A stretch of DNA of 64,000 nt from Telmatactis stephensoni (GCA_029948255.1 JALIZF010001327.1:1-64000); one strand, 5' to 3'; shown: positions 35,955-46,095, numbered from the stretch's first letter. Made by a program: numbers and translations. Notes: generated from the letters alone by a model not told the origin.

Positions 35955-36101
35955 GAGAAGCTGAAGCAGAAACGAAGGCGTAAGACGGTCTTCAGTTATT
36001 CGTTCGTCTGTTCGTTTGTCTGTTTGTTTGTGTTAGTCTAAACAGACAAACGAACGAACGAATAACTGAAGACCGTCTTACGCTTACATTTCTGCTTCTT
36101 T
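35955..36101. mobile_element. Foldback element, near-perfect arms
   Basis: GAAGCAGAAACG, GGCGTAAGACGGTC, TTCAGTTATTCGTTCG and a run of TCTGTTTG units are mirrored on the right arm around a loop at about 36035. The small open frames over it are translations of the arms. Confidence 0.85.
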
Positions 36102-36193
36102 GTTCGCTTACTTGCTTGTTTGTTTAAATTTCTGATCGCAAAACTGCTTCTTAATTCATCTCCGTTTCCAATTGACAAGTTATATTAGTTTTT

Positions 36194-36223
36194 TTTATTA
36201 ATTAGTTTTCAATTTTTTTTATT
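36194..36223 (-). promoter_or_regulatory. Candidate polyadenylation signals for the secreted-protein gene
   Basis: Two AATAAA hexamers on the minus strand (36218-36223 and 36194-36199) lie 50-80 bp beyond the stop codon at 36276. Confidence 0.5.
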
Positions 36224-36275
36224 TTTGAATACATTTGTCGATAATTTATCTGATTACGCAATCGATTACAAGGGC

Positions 36276-39200
36276 TTAGTATCTTGAGGTCAAGCTAGCT
36301 TCTGACTGATTAAAATCGCATTCTTCTGGCATATTTTCCTTTATCTTGTTAATAAGATCGTTACCAATTGTATCAAAAATAAAAACAAGCTTATCCAGAA
36401 TGGTGACTCGGCAGGATTTCGGGGCTTCTTCTTTCATGCAAGAAATTTGCACAGAAAGATCAGCACAAGGCATTTTATTTGGGAACAGCTCGTAGTATTT
36501 CTTTAAGCATGTCTTGTATACGTCCAAAGCACACAGCTCTGGTCTCTCATCGTCTACGATGGAAGAAGAAGCTTATTAGGTCGATGAACAGGAAGTGATG
36601 AAGACGAGGAATAGTTCAGTGCCAGTGAGAGGATTATATTACCTATGATGTACGAACTGTAATTTGTCTTCGTTCCTTAAAATAGCAATAATACTTTCAT
36701 AAGCTTCAAGTTATGTTTATTCTTTATAATCTGTATAACAAATATCTATATAAAATAGATATTTTTGTTTGTTATATATTATATTCCGTACATCTGTACT
36801 CAAGTAGATGCACAGATGACGTCAAAATGTAGACAGAAACTTGGATACTAATTGGCGACCGAAACTTGGATACTAATTTAATTTATAACCGCCAACTCTT
36901 AAACTCGTTATTCAGCTTATTGTTTGCTCTAGAGATGGAAATGTTTGCATTGCAAATTTCTTTTCTGTTGCGGCTGACGCCATCTTGAAATTAACCCGTT
37001 CCAGTTAATTCCAGTCTGTTCGTCGTTAGTTTGGGCTTCCTGTGGTACGTAAGCTCCACCGATGTAAAGGAGAAAAATTTACGACTTATAATCTGCCTTA
37101 TAATCTCAGTTCAAAAATATTTACCAGATTTTTCCAGGAGTTTCGTTAGTCCTGAATAGTCGATGTCAGGATGACAGAAATGATATTTCTGTTGGAAACG
37201 TGTTTCTTGCTCAACAAAGAATCTCATGTCATCAATGATTTGGTTTGGGTTGCTGGTTTCTTGGCTAAGGCAGGCTGCTGAGAACTGAAAAGAATAGTAA
37301 GATAGTAGTGTAAAAATTTATCTTCGTAGGAAGCTCATCAAAAGACAGGAAGCCCAGTGTAAGATTAAACAGGATGCCCCAACAGGCCGTCCTCGGAGAA
37401 CCAGGGCGTCAGGGAGGGGAGAGGGGAGGGGAGCGGAGGGGGAAGGAAAGAGGGGAAAAGGACGCCCTGGGCTTTTGACTACCCCTAACTTGTCTTGAGG
37501 CCAAAATCAATCCAATTAGATGGTCTAACGTAAACAAAGTTCAAATGACGAAAATATCTGGCTCATTTCAATTATCGCTTTGATATAGTGACAGTTGCTC
37601 AGCCATATCCTGTTAGAAGTTCCTCAAATACATCTTGTTTCACCAAGGTCTTTGAAATTACCTATATTTTTCACTCTAAACTCATTGCTGTTGCAAAATA
37701 CATGAAAGAGATTACGTATTTATGGTTTAAAAGTCGCGGTGAGCTGGAAACATGGTTCTTTTCAAACTAAACGTGACAGCTTGTATTGTTTAATCGTGGC
37801 GTGGCGTGGGGTCAACTTGCTTACTGGTAATTTTAGATGATTTTAACCTAATGGCACAAACGCTTCTGATTGGCCTCATTATAATTGAATTATAATGAGG
37901 CCAATCAGAGCCTTTGTTGATGTTTGGCCTCAAGACAAGTTAGGGGTAGTCAAAAGCCCAGGGCGTCCTTTTCCCCTCTTTCCTTTCCCCTCCCCGCTCC
38001 CTGACGCCCTGGGTCTCCAAGGACGCCAACAGGCGTTCTAGCCTATTTCTAGCTCAGCTAACTTAGTCTTCAAACTCTTGGCTGCGCTATATTTCCTATA
38101 GCCTTTGGCGAGGTTTCTCGCTCGTGGCCCTTAATTGGCGAGTTTTTTCTCGAGGCCTTTGGCGCGTATTCAGTCAGCCTTTGGCGCATTTTCAGTCATA
38201 GCCTTTGGCGAGTTATCAGTCATAGCCTTTGGCGAGTTATTAGTCATAGCCTTTGGCGCGTTTTCCGGCAGACATAGCCTTTGGCGAGTTATCAGTCATA
38301 GTCTTTGGCGCGTTCTCAGTCATAGCCTTTGGCGCGTTTCCAATCATAGCCTTTGGTGAGTTTCCATAGCTTTCCTGTCGAGTTTTCTATGCTACAATTT
38401 CTAGCCATTCGAAAGTTTTCTACAATATCACTAATAGCGACCTATCTGTTGAAGTTGTTGTTCGGCGAGTTCTCTAGCCTAGTTTTATGACTTTGCAGAG
38501 ATAGAATCCAGTTAAAAAATTACTTAGAAAGCTAAATGTTAGAGCGATAACACTAAAACCGTGAAACAAGTACTAACTAAAAAGTACAAATAGTACTAAT
38601 GAAACAATAGAAAACAAAGGGTTTTGCTACTATTTGTCTCTGTTTAGTGCTAAGTTATTTCACGGTTTTAGTGTTATCGCTCTAAAGCAACAAATATATA
38701 CCTATTTGCAGGGAAGTGAGCTATAAAGCATGAAGTTATGCTGTTTACCCTAGAGACGCAATCAAGTAAAAAGCTTAGCTTGAATGGAGTCACTCTGAGT
38801 ATTGAGTGAAGGCTTAAGTTCTATATAAGTCGAAACGTCTGATTGTCTCCTGTATGAAATGTTTTTCATTAAGGACCTTAAGCCTTCACTCAATACTCAG
38901 AATGACTCCATTCAAGCTAAGCTTTTTACTTGATTGCGTCTCTAGGGTAAACAGCATAACTTCATGCTTTATTTTATTATATATTCGATTTCTTTTTCAT
39001 TTTCATTGCTTGATAATGACTTATGGCTAAGTCGAAACGTCTGATTGTCTCCTGTATGAAATGTTTTTCATTAAGGAACTTGAGCCTTCACTCAATACTC
39101 AGAATGACTCCATTCAAGTAAGTGAGCTATAAAGTGATTTTTCTACAAATTCCAAAATCGTGCGAGCTCACGACATCCAAGCAGTCTGCAAATTTTGTCG

Positions 39201-39887
39201 AGTTGAATTCCGTCTATTAAATATATAAATATTTTAATTGACACTCCCCTGAAGGGGCTTTTCAGTGTCAATCACTCCACACTCACTACCACTACATTCG
39301 ATACACTCTACATACTTCACTCGACTCACATGTTGATTTTTGCTGAGGGAGAAAAATCCCTCGTAGCAAGGGAGCGAGAGGACAACACATCAAACAAACT
39401 CAATTCACGTATGGCCCGAGCCGGGAATCGAACACGGACCACAGCGGTGAGCATGAAAGGCGAGCGGTGAACCGCTGCGCCACCCTTGCCACCCAAAAAT
39501 AAAATTAAAGGGATCAAAGTGATAAAATTTGATTTCAAAGCACTCTAAATACCTACCAAATGATCAGGTCCAGTATGACATTTAGGTTGTATATTATATC
39601 AGACAATAATTATTGTCGATCTGATATCTTCATTATTTTGATTGACGGAGGTGTACTTATGACTTATGTGTACTAGCCTAAAATCCATTTCATCGGTTAA
39701 GTATAATTACTCTACCTATCGTGCTCCTTACCCTCTGATGGTGGCAGTGCTTCTCAATGTAGTCTTCTCCAGGAGGTTTGTTGAGAGTCCACTGCTTAAT
39801 ACACTGCTCTATTTCTTCAAATGCGTCCATTCCCCCATAACAAAATGGTACCAGCAAAAGAAGTGTTGCCACTACAGTGAGCTTCAT
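36276..39887 (-). CDS. Secreted cysteine-rich protein of unknown family, three coding exons
   Basis: Coding exons on the minus strand are 39887-39732, 37284-37125 and 36553-36276, giving 197 residues. Residues 1-18 form a clear signal peptide (MKLTVVATLLLLVPFCYG). The mature part has ten cysteines (about residues 30, 48, 57, 89, 113, 121, 135, 144, 153 and 184), an even number consistent with five disulfides, and looks mostly helical and acidic. The junctions agree: AGG|GTAAGG with TTTTCAG|TTC in phase 0, and TCTG|GTAAAT with CGTAG|ACG in phase 1 (creating Asp). The last exon ends in a stop at 36276. No domain that I know matches. The first intron holds a Mutator-type element, a minisatellite, a Penelope-like insertion and a SINE. 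A TTTTCAACTAG acceptor lies immediately before the ATG, pointing to a separate 5' UTR exon. Transcript data would settle the model. Confidence 0.7.
37388..38025. mobile_element. Mutator-type non-autonomous element, 638 bp, 9-bp target duplication
   Basis: CCAACAGGC is duplicated at 37379-37387 and 38026-38034. The terminal inverted repeats exceed 100 bp: they begin CGTCCTCGGAGA / CGTCCTTGGAGA and run through a GGGGA-rich tract to GACTACCCCTAACTTGTC and TTGAGGCCAA. Within each arm the segment CAGGGCGTC is mirrored by GACGCCCTGG, so each end can also fold on itself. The interior has no recognised gene. A 40-bp palindrome centred on AATTATAATTGAATTATAAT-like sequence lies near 37866-37910. A long TIR with a 9-bp duplication is diagnostic of Mutator-like elements. 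Confidence 0.85.
38134..38370 (+). repeat. 24-27-bp minisatellite (ATAGCCTTTGGCGAG)
   Basis: Eight to nine units of CATAGCCTTTGGCG(A/C)GTT, imperfect. The open frame here is repeat-derived. Confidence 0.9.
38539..38685. mobile_element. Foldback MITE with perfect 28-bp ends
   Basis: TTAGAGCGATAACACTAAAA plus CCGTGAAA at the left is exactly inverted at the right end. The middle is an AT-rich, partly palindromic spacer (AGTACTAACT..., AGTACAAATAGTACT). Confidence 0.85.
38729..39119. mobile_element. Penelope-like retroelement insertion with 15-bp target duplication
   Basis: AAGTGAGCTATAAAG occurs at 38714-38728 and again at 39120-39134, a convincing target-site duplication. Inside, one segment is present inverted (about 38729-38820 against 38880-38972). 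Another (from AGTCGAAACGTCTG to GACTCCATTCAAG) is present twice directly (from about 38833 and from about 39031). A mixed inverted and direct terminal repeat plus variable-length duplication is typical of 5'-truncated Penelope-like elements. The repeat unit carries GACTTA-loop-TAAGTC followed by GAAACGTC, a hammerhead-like core. No reverse transcriptase is present. Confidence 0.6.
39340..39496 (-). repeat. tRNA-derived SINE family S2, minus-strand copy
   Basis: On the minus strand it begins GGGTGGCAAGGGTGGCGCAG, then CTTTCATGCTCACCGCTGTG, a B box (GTGTTCGATTCCCGGCTC) and the body ATACGTGAATTGAGTTTG, with CTACGAGGGATTTTTCTCC. It is uninterrupted and serves as empty-site reference for the split copy at 58 kb. 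Confidence 0.85.
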
Positions 39888-40324
39888 CTAGTTGAAAATA
39901 AATTAAATGTACAAAAATTAGACAACCTGGGACACTTGGTCTGTGGTGGGGTGTATGCGGCGCCACGGCTAAGACCTGAGACCGGAAAAACCCAAAAGAT
40001 TCGACTCCAAAACGGAAAAACAACCTGTTTTTACGTATCCTTGATAGGAAAACGTGTTATTTTCAAGGCTTCTTTGTTTTCTTGCCATTGGAAAATTCAT
40101 TCTTGAAATTGTTCCAAGGGCTGGAAGGTGTAAAGCGAGCAAAGATGTAAGGACGCACAAGTACGCCAACCAAGCCAAAGCTTTTCAACATTCTTTTACG
40201 TTTTCCAATTCATCAATCATGTAATTTGTAGAACCAATTTTCTGCATTCAATATATCGATCTTGACATTTGACGATCCATCAGACTTAAGGAGCAGAGAG
40301 TTGCTGTAGTTCAAAATGGTTTAC

Positions 40325-40400
40325 CTTCAGACTCTTGTCCCTGATGAATGATCAGCGTTACCAAAGCCCCCACCAAATATATGAAGTAATCAAAGTCAAA
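40325..40400 (-). other. Proposed 5' UTR exon of the secreted-protein gene
   Basis: A GAAG|GTAAAC donor at 40324/40325 on the minus strand, about 30 bp below a TATA box, would splice to the TTTTCAACTAG acceptor just before the ATG at 39887. The start of the exon (about 40400) is a guess from TATA spacing. Confidence 0.4.
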
Positions 40401-40428
40401 CGCTAAAAGCGTGCAACATATATAGCAC

Positions 40429-40434
40429 TAAATA
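40429..40434 (-). promoter_or_regulatory. TATA box, minus strand
   Basis: GCTATATATG on the minus strand, upstream of the proposed UTR exon. No other core element was recognised. Confidence 0.35.
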
Positions 40435-40482
40435 GTGCTACTTTATGCTAATCCTATTGTTTTCTTTTGTTTAATTTGCCTA

Positions 40483-40535
40483 AAGGCTCTCTTTTTGGGG
40501 TTTTCCCGATCGGTAAACCCCGAAAAGAGAGCCTT
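40483..40535. repeat. Compact perfect hairpin
   Basis: AAGGCTCTCTTTTTGGGGTT is inverted after a short loop (CCCGATCGG) as AACCCCGAAAAGAGAGCCTT. Confidence 0.85.
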
Positions 40536-40868
40536 GTTTCTCGCTGTGAAAACCACATGAATCCCAATCGAAATTTAGAAGGTTTTACTTAAAAAAACGT
40601 GAAAGTAAAGATTTTACTCTCTATTATACAGTAGAATCCCCGTTTCTCGAACCCTCTGTTTCTCAAACTTCTCGACAACTGACAGACAAATTGACAGTAA
40701 TCAGATAAGGACGGACCATTTGATTCGGCATCACCCGGTGGTCGACGATAACAAGCTCCTCTTTTTTAAGTTGCTGGGCTTACAAAAGTGTAATTTCTTC
40801 AGTTTTAGTTAGCCGATTCATAAAAGGTCTTTGCTACTGCGGCTTGTTGAACTACAGGCAACCAGTGT

Positions 40869-41253
40869 ACGTTTTGACAACCTTAGGTTATCTTCTTCGG
40901 GCGTTGAATAACTTTTAATTATTCAATAGTGGTTTTCAGTAGTCGATGTTTTCGTAAATGTTAAGTAGGTGTTTGTTTATGTTTATGTTTATGTTTATGT
41001 TTATTTCGCTTCGCCTTAGTAAACAAACAAAAATACAATAAGGTAGGGACACCACAACAGTGTGACCAATTACTGTGGGCCCAAGAGATAAATATTTGTT
41101 GTTGTATATCACCCTCATGCTCTTTAGAGATTCTGAATATTTTTTGTCTTTGTCATTCACGAAAACAACGACTACTGGAAACCACTTTTGAATAAGTTAT
41201 TCAACGCCCGAAGAAGATAACCAAAGGTTAATTGTCGAAACGTACGTACGTCG
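40869..41253. mobile_element. Inverted pair of Penelope-like terminal motifs
   Basis: The left block (40869-40965) is the inverse of the right block (41139-41253). Shared parts are GGTTATCTTCTTCGGGCG, TTGAATAACTT, AGTGGTTTTCAGTAGTCG and TTTTCG. The right copy ends in CCGAAGAAGATAACC...GTCGAAACGT, the same arrangement as at 16.2 and 39.0 kb. The spacer has a TTTATG repeat and no gene. Confidence 0.6.
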
Positions 41254-41271
41254 TGAAAGAACAGCCAATAT

Positions 41272-41690
41272 TTAAGGTGAATCGAAAGCCCAAGAAAAAT
41301 GTATAGAAATAATGAAAACCACCTTGAAAAGGAGATTTTCAGAAATATATAGCCAAATAATTTCTTTCACAAAGTTTAGGTTGTTTGCAGTTGGATAACG
41401 CTGAGAAAAATCAAATTCAGTGTTAATCCAACCAAAAATGAGGTCTAGGCCTCCATTTACCAATTTGCCGTACGTTCTTTGCAAGTTGTTAAATTTGAAT
41501 AAAAAACATGAAAACAACATTGTACAATTCAAAAGACAGTTTTAAACAGCCATTTTATCTTGTTAGATTAGTTTCCAACTAGTAAACTTATTTTAGTGTA
41601 CAGCAATTTTTTTCATTTGTTTCAAATTGTGAAGCGCCTTGGAATTTTTGATAAGAGCGCTATATAAATTTAATGTTATTATTATTATGT
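41272..41690 (+). repeat. Repeat family R1, copy 3, followed by a LINE/SINE-type tail
   Basis: 41390-41600 aligns with R1 (AAAGTTTAGGTTGTTTGCAG, GTTAATCCAACCAAAAATGA, AGGCCTCCATTTACCAATTTG). After it comes GAAGCGCCTTGGAATTTTTG with GAGCGCTATATAAATTTAAT and an ATT repeat. That is a tail form common to animal retroposons. Confidence 0.6.
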
Positions 41691-41894
41691 AGTTAACTAG
41701 GCCTTTCTAGAGGCCGTTTCTCCCTCACTTAGATCGAGAGGGTGAAACTATCAAAACACTTGCTAGTCTCAAGAAATAACAACTTGTAAAAACAACAATA
41801 TTCTTTATTATTATTATTATCATTATAATAGCATGACTGCCTCGGATTCTATTGTTCCGAGAGGAGCATTTAATGGCTAAATGCCCCCTCACTG

Positions 41895-42118
41895 CTACTA
41901 ATCGAACCTCATGCATAAGCATTAGGTACGATTAGTAACTAATCGTACCTCATGCATAAGCATGAGGTACGATTAGTACCAAATCAAATGTTAGTACCAA
42001 ATCAAATGTTTAAATAAGAAAACCAGCATGAGGTACGATTAGTAACTAATCGTACCTAATGCATAAAACATGAGGTACGATTGGTAACTAATCGTACCTC
42101 ATGTTTATGCAAGAGGTC
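41895..42118. repeat. Array of self-complementary units (GAGGTACGATTAGT)
   Basis: The palindrome GGTACGATTAGTAACTAATC and its completion GTACCTCATGCATAAGCATG occur several times, with an 18-bp spacer (TTAGTACCAAATCAAATG) duplicated in the middle. Every unit can pair with every other unit on either strand. Confidence 0.9.
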
Positions 42119-42879
42119 CAGCTATGGATACGTCCCTGAGAAATTTCTTGAGGACACATCCGCAGCTAGCAGTACTTGAATTATGCAAATTAGCTTCAAG
42201 TCACCTTTCAGTGTAGTCTAAACCATGTGGGATGGATTACAATACTATTGAGCATGCTTGTCACATTTGGAATGGACTGAAATAATCTTGCGCATGCGTG
42301 GCACGACAATGTTATCACACAACTTTTTTTATTTAAATAATAGCTGCTCTGCCATACTTGTGCTGCGAATACGTTACTCAAAACTCTCTTTTTATACTAA
42401 AATGCAGTAGAGTGCAAACACTAAAAGCATAAAATATTAGATCTATTTGGTGAATATAAATAACTAGTCAGACAAGTGCAGTTGTAATGAGGCATTGTTT
42501 TCTTTGTGTTTGGTCTTTCTTGCACTAGTTTTGTACTGTTCTGGTTGAGTGATAGTGTCTAAATAGAGTTCCCTAGAGTAATAACAGCACTTTTAATTTA
42601 TTCGTTTGTAACTTGTTACATGGTCCAAATCGTTCTAGTTTTCCCATATACTTCCTCGGCAACCATACTATTACAAAGTACGGCCTCGGGACTTCCACTA
42701 AACCTCCCTCGGCTTCGGGGACATTTAATCACTAATCAACCTCATAGCCATGCTATTACTTAGCTTATAATTATTATTAAAAATAGACAAAAAACATCAA
42801 ATGTATATAGTTAAAAAAATAATAAGCATTGCTATTAGATCTACTTATTTCATATTTTGTAAAAGAAACAAGAATTGGG
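42119..42879. other. No gene recognised
   Basis: AT-rich sequence without supported exons or element ends. Confidence 0.4.
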
Positions 42880-43080
42880 ATAATCCCGACCTGATGAAAT
42901 TTTAAACTTGTTATATAAATATAATATGTAGCTTTAAAGATATTATATATGTGTATATGTATTTTTAGTAGTATTGTCAGTTCTGGTAGCCAGTTGTAAA
43001 TTATCTGTTAAGTGAGATTTACAATTGTATTTTATGAGATAAAACATATAAATAAAGTTTTCATTATTATTATTATTATC
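42880..43080 (+). repeat. Possible retroposon 3' tail, plus strand
   Basis: AT-rich sequence ends with AATAAAGTTTTC and an ATT repeat, as retroposon 3' ends often do. It meets the tail of the minus-strand LINE at the same ATT/AAT repeat, so the two 3' ends may face each other. Confidence 0.35.
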
Positions 43081-44579
43081 GGCAGTAAATACGTATGAAT
43101 GCTCTAATAAGCGGTCTTGGCACTATAGGGCGCACAAGCGTAGCCTATAGGCCGCAAATCTTACAAACTAACGACTTAATTATCTGCTTATAAAACATAC
43201 TTATATATATATAGAAATGAATAAACAACTTATGATAAATTGCCTGTTAGGGTGTCTATCCCTTGTTCTAGCTGAGGATAGTACCCTCCAAGGAAGTCAA
43301 AGACAATGTTTGTTTGAGTGACGGTAAATTCTTTATACATAGATCTTAATCCCGCCCGTAGATCAGAGTATTTCTCTTCTTTCGTTCTTGTACGGTCTCC
43401 TATGGTCCCCACGCTACATACTGTTCCTTCGATGAGTATCCAAGTGTTGTTGTCTTTATCCAGGATTGCGATGTCAGGTTTATTAGCACCATCTTTAGGG
43501 GCTCTTTCGAGGTAGAAGGGCACGTCCCATAAGATCTTTGCATGGTCGTTTTCAATTTTGCCTTCTGGTAGTCTTTGCTGGTACCATGGCTTTGAATGGT
43601 CACTTTCGTGGAACCGGTATTTGTATAGCAAGAAGTGGTACAGAGGTCGTAGCAATTTATCGTGTCTAGCTTTATATAGGGTCTGTGCTAGTCTGGAGCA
43701 TGCGCACATTACATGTGTCGTTGATTCGGTGGAAACATTACACATGCGGCATCTGTTGTTGAGGACTTGCTTTTGTAGTTTGGTTTCGTAGTAGGTCTTT
43801 GTTGGAAGTAGTTGTTGTCTGATAGACTTGTTGACACTCCATACTATGTCTGGTACATTCTTCCATGTTGTGTGGATCTGATTGATGTTTTCCGATATAT
43901 CTGGGTCTTGATGTTGTTTGGTAGTTAGGTCTCCGAGCCATTTCTGTTGGTGTAGTTCTTCAGAGTTCTTTTGGATTACAGCTTTACTTAGTGTATCTTT
44001 TATAGCTTGTGGGCTTGCCAAGTTGACTTGTGTAGTTTTACTTTCTGTTGTTAACAGTGTTCCTGTTTCAGCAAAGGTGCATTGGATATTGTAGTCTAGA
44101 GCAAACTTTGTGGCTTGTTTAAATACTGACTTCCGTCCCTCTTTGGCTTTGTCTTTTTCCAATGATCTTACAAGTTTGATTCTTGCATCTGTCGAGTTGT
44201 TGATATAATTTGCTACTTTGATGGTTGTCACCTTGAATGTATCTTCTACACTTTTTAGACCGCTTCCGCCTAGGCTGCTTGGGAGGTACAGCAGTTTTGT
44301 AGATTCACTCTTGTGCATCCCACCGTTCTCTTTGATAATTTCTCTGGTTCGTCTATCAAGGGTTTTCAAGCCATCAATGGTCCAATCTCCTGTCCACATT
44401 TGATATTGGAGGACTGGTAAAGCAAACGTATTGGTGCCTCTGATTTTTCTAGGTATAGATATATTGCTGGTCCAGATAACAGATAACCTTTTCAGGTATT
44501 CTCTGCTTGCTTCCTCGTAAACTTCATATTCGAGTTGCTTGGAGTTCTCGAATTTCCCAAGGAATTTATAGCTGTCAGT
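43081..44579 (-). pseudogene. 5'-truncated LINE with CCHC and restriction-like endonuclease
   Basis: The minus-strand reading frame is open from 44577 to the stop at 43230 (449 codons), although its first ATG is at 44399. It starts with a thumb segment (DSYKFLGKFENSKQLEYEVY), continues through WTIDGLKTLDRRTREI and LYLPSSLGGSGLKSVED, then a CX2CX8HX4C finger (CRMC...HVMCAC). It ends with the endonuclease signature KPDIAILD...WILIEG. This order is that of R2/R4/Dong-group non-LTR retrotransposons, whose C-terminal nuclease cuts the target. The palm and all upstream parts are missing: at 44579 the frame hits a stop and a TTA microsatellite. About 150 bp of 3' UTR ends in GATAATAATAAT near 43065. 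No internal stop interrupts the remaining part, so truncation was probably recent. Confidence 0.85.
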
Positions 44580-44611
44580 TTATTATTATTTATTATTATT
44601 TATTATTATTA

Positions 44612-44674
<63 letters not shown>

Positions 44675-44707
44675 GTTGTTGTTGTTGTTGTTATTATTAT
44701 TATTAAA
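44580..44707. repeat. TTA microsatellite with a TTG block
   Basis: About 95 bp of TTA/TTATT units, then TTG x5-6, then TTA again. It abuts the broken 5' end of the LINE. Confidence 0.95.
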
Positions 44708-44719
44708 TAAATTTTTATT

Positions 44720-46095
44720 AAAAATATAATTTGAGTGTTAATTCAAAGCGAAAGTTTAAATTAAAACTTGCAAGGTCTAGTTTTTGGCACTTTCGAATTC
44801 AGGCATTATTTAGGTCTTATTAACCGAGCGGGAGGTCTGTACGGGAGAATCTTGACCGAGGTCAAAATTCTCCCCTACAAACCGACCAAGCTCGGTTAAT
44901 AAGAGTTTTATTATATGACCTTTTTTTTTCTAAAATAAAGAAAAAAATCCCAGTCTTTTGTTATTCATTTTACATTTTCAAGCGCGCGTAACATTCGAAT
45001 GGCTTCTCAGTATTTTTACTTGGCCGACTTGTTTTGACAACCAGTTGGACACGAAGTGGGAAGCGTGCTGCGTTTGCACGAACTTACAAGACAAAAGTTA
45101 ATAAGTCAAGTAATTGCTACACCTGTGGAGGAGACAATGTAGGCAAAAGCGAAAGATCAAAAACTATTCATAAGAGGGAAGATTTAACAAACCAAACGAT
45201 GAAAAACATTTACTAGACACGTACTGGAGTGAACTTTCCACCTTTCAAACGGATTTGTGAATGATTTTATGCCCTTATTCTGCTTTGGAAAAGAAGAAAA
45301 ACTGGATGCAATCTGACACACCATTGAGAGTAAATGATCATAAATAGTGTTGTGGTGGTTGAATCGTTGGGACCGTGAAAGTAAATTCAGGATACTTGAT
45401 TTCCTTTTGAGCCGGGACTACGGGACAACGTTGTAACTCGTTGCATCAGCATTTATGACAATTTTTGTGTGAACTATTTGGCTTAAACACTGGCATCAAG
45501 AAGTCTCCTAGTGGACATTGAATAATTATATAACTGGTGAGTTTTCTTTTCTTATTCCTTGTAAAAATTTCGGTGAAATTAGGTGACAGACTGCAGCAGA
45601 GAGGACGCAGGCTTGTGGACTTTCAGTCGCTAAAGAAAAACAAAACTTTACGGTCTTCAACAACTGCCTGCCTTTGAAGAACTGTATTGTAAATGTATGG
45701 CAAAAATTGATGAAATTTTTCATTCAAGGAACCTAATAACAGTCCAAAATAAGACAATTTATAGGCAATGAAAGTTTATTTTGCATCTGTTTCACTGTCA
45801 CTTTGTAATTGTTGTAATTTCTTGAAATTAAACTGATGATTTAACTAAAAAAATACGGTTGATCAGTTGATGAAAATTATTTTTGACATAAATCTGGCCG
45901 AACAGCACACTTTTGAAGAGAAATAGCTTTTTTTCGCTTTGTTTTCAACTTTTAATATGCGATCGGACCGGTTATTACCGGAGAATCTAGACCGGTCCGA
46001 GATGTGATCTAACCAATCAAATCGCTTGATTTGCTAGTGTCCAGGCTCCAAAATACACGGTCATATAATAATACTCGATATTGAAAAAAAATCGA
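44720..46095 (+). repeat. Repeat family R1, copy 4, split by an insertion
   Basis: 44720-44810 (GAGTGTTAATTCAAAGCGAA to GGCATTATT) and 46073-46095 (CTCGATATTGAAAAAAAATC) are contiguous in the 7.7-8.1 kb copy. The 1.26 kb between them is therefore inserted. Confidence 0.7.
44811..46072. mobile_element. Compound foldback/TIR element, family F3, inside R1
   Basis: 44815-44900 is a hairpin (TTATTAACCGAGCGGGAGGT and its inverse CTCGGTTAATAA). It is followed by GAGTTTTATTATATGACC, whose inverse GGTCATATAATAATACTC closes the element at 46057-46075. The interior has a second hairpin near 45960-46002 (CGGACCGG...CCGGTCCG) and no domain-bearing open frame. The 62.3-kb copy has the same two-part layout. 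Confidence 0.7.

Noticed and set aside
41895..42118. Palindromic array considered as a CRISPR array
   Set aside because: There are no unique spacers of regular length, the units are contiguous palindromes, and the DNA is eukaryotic.
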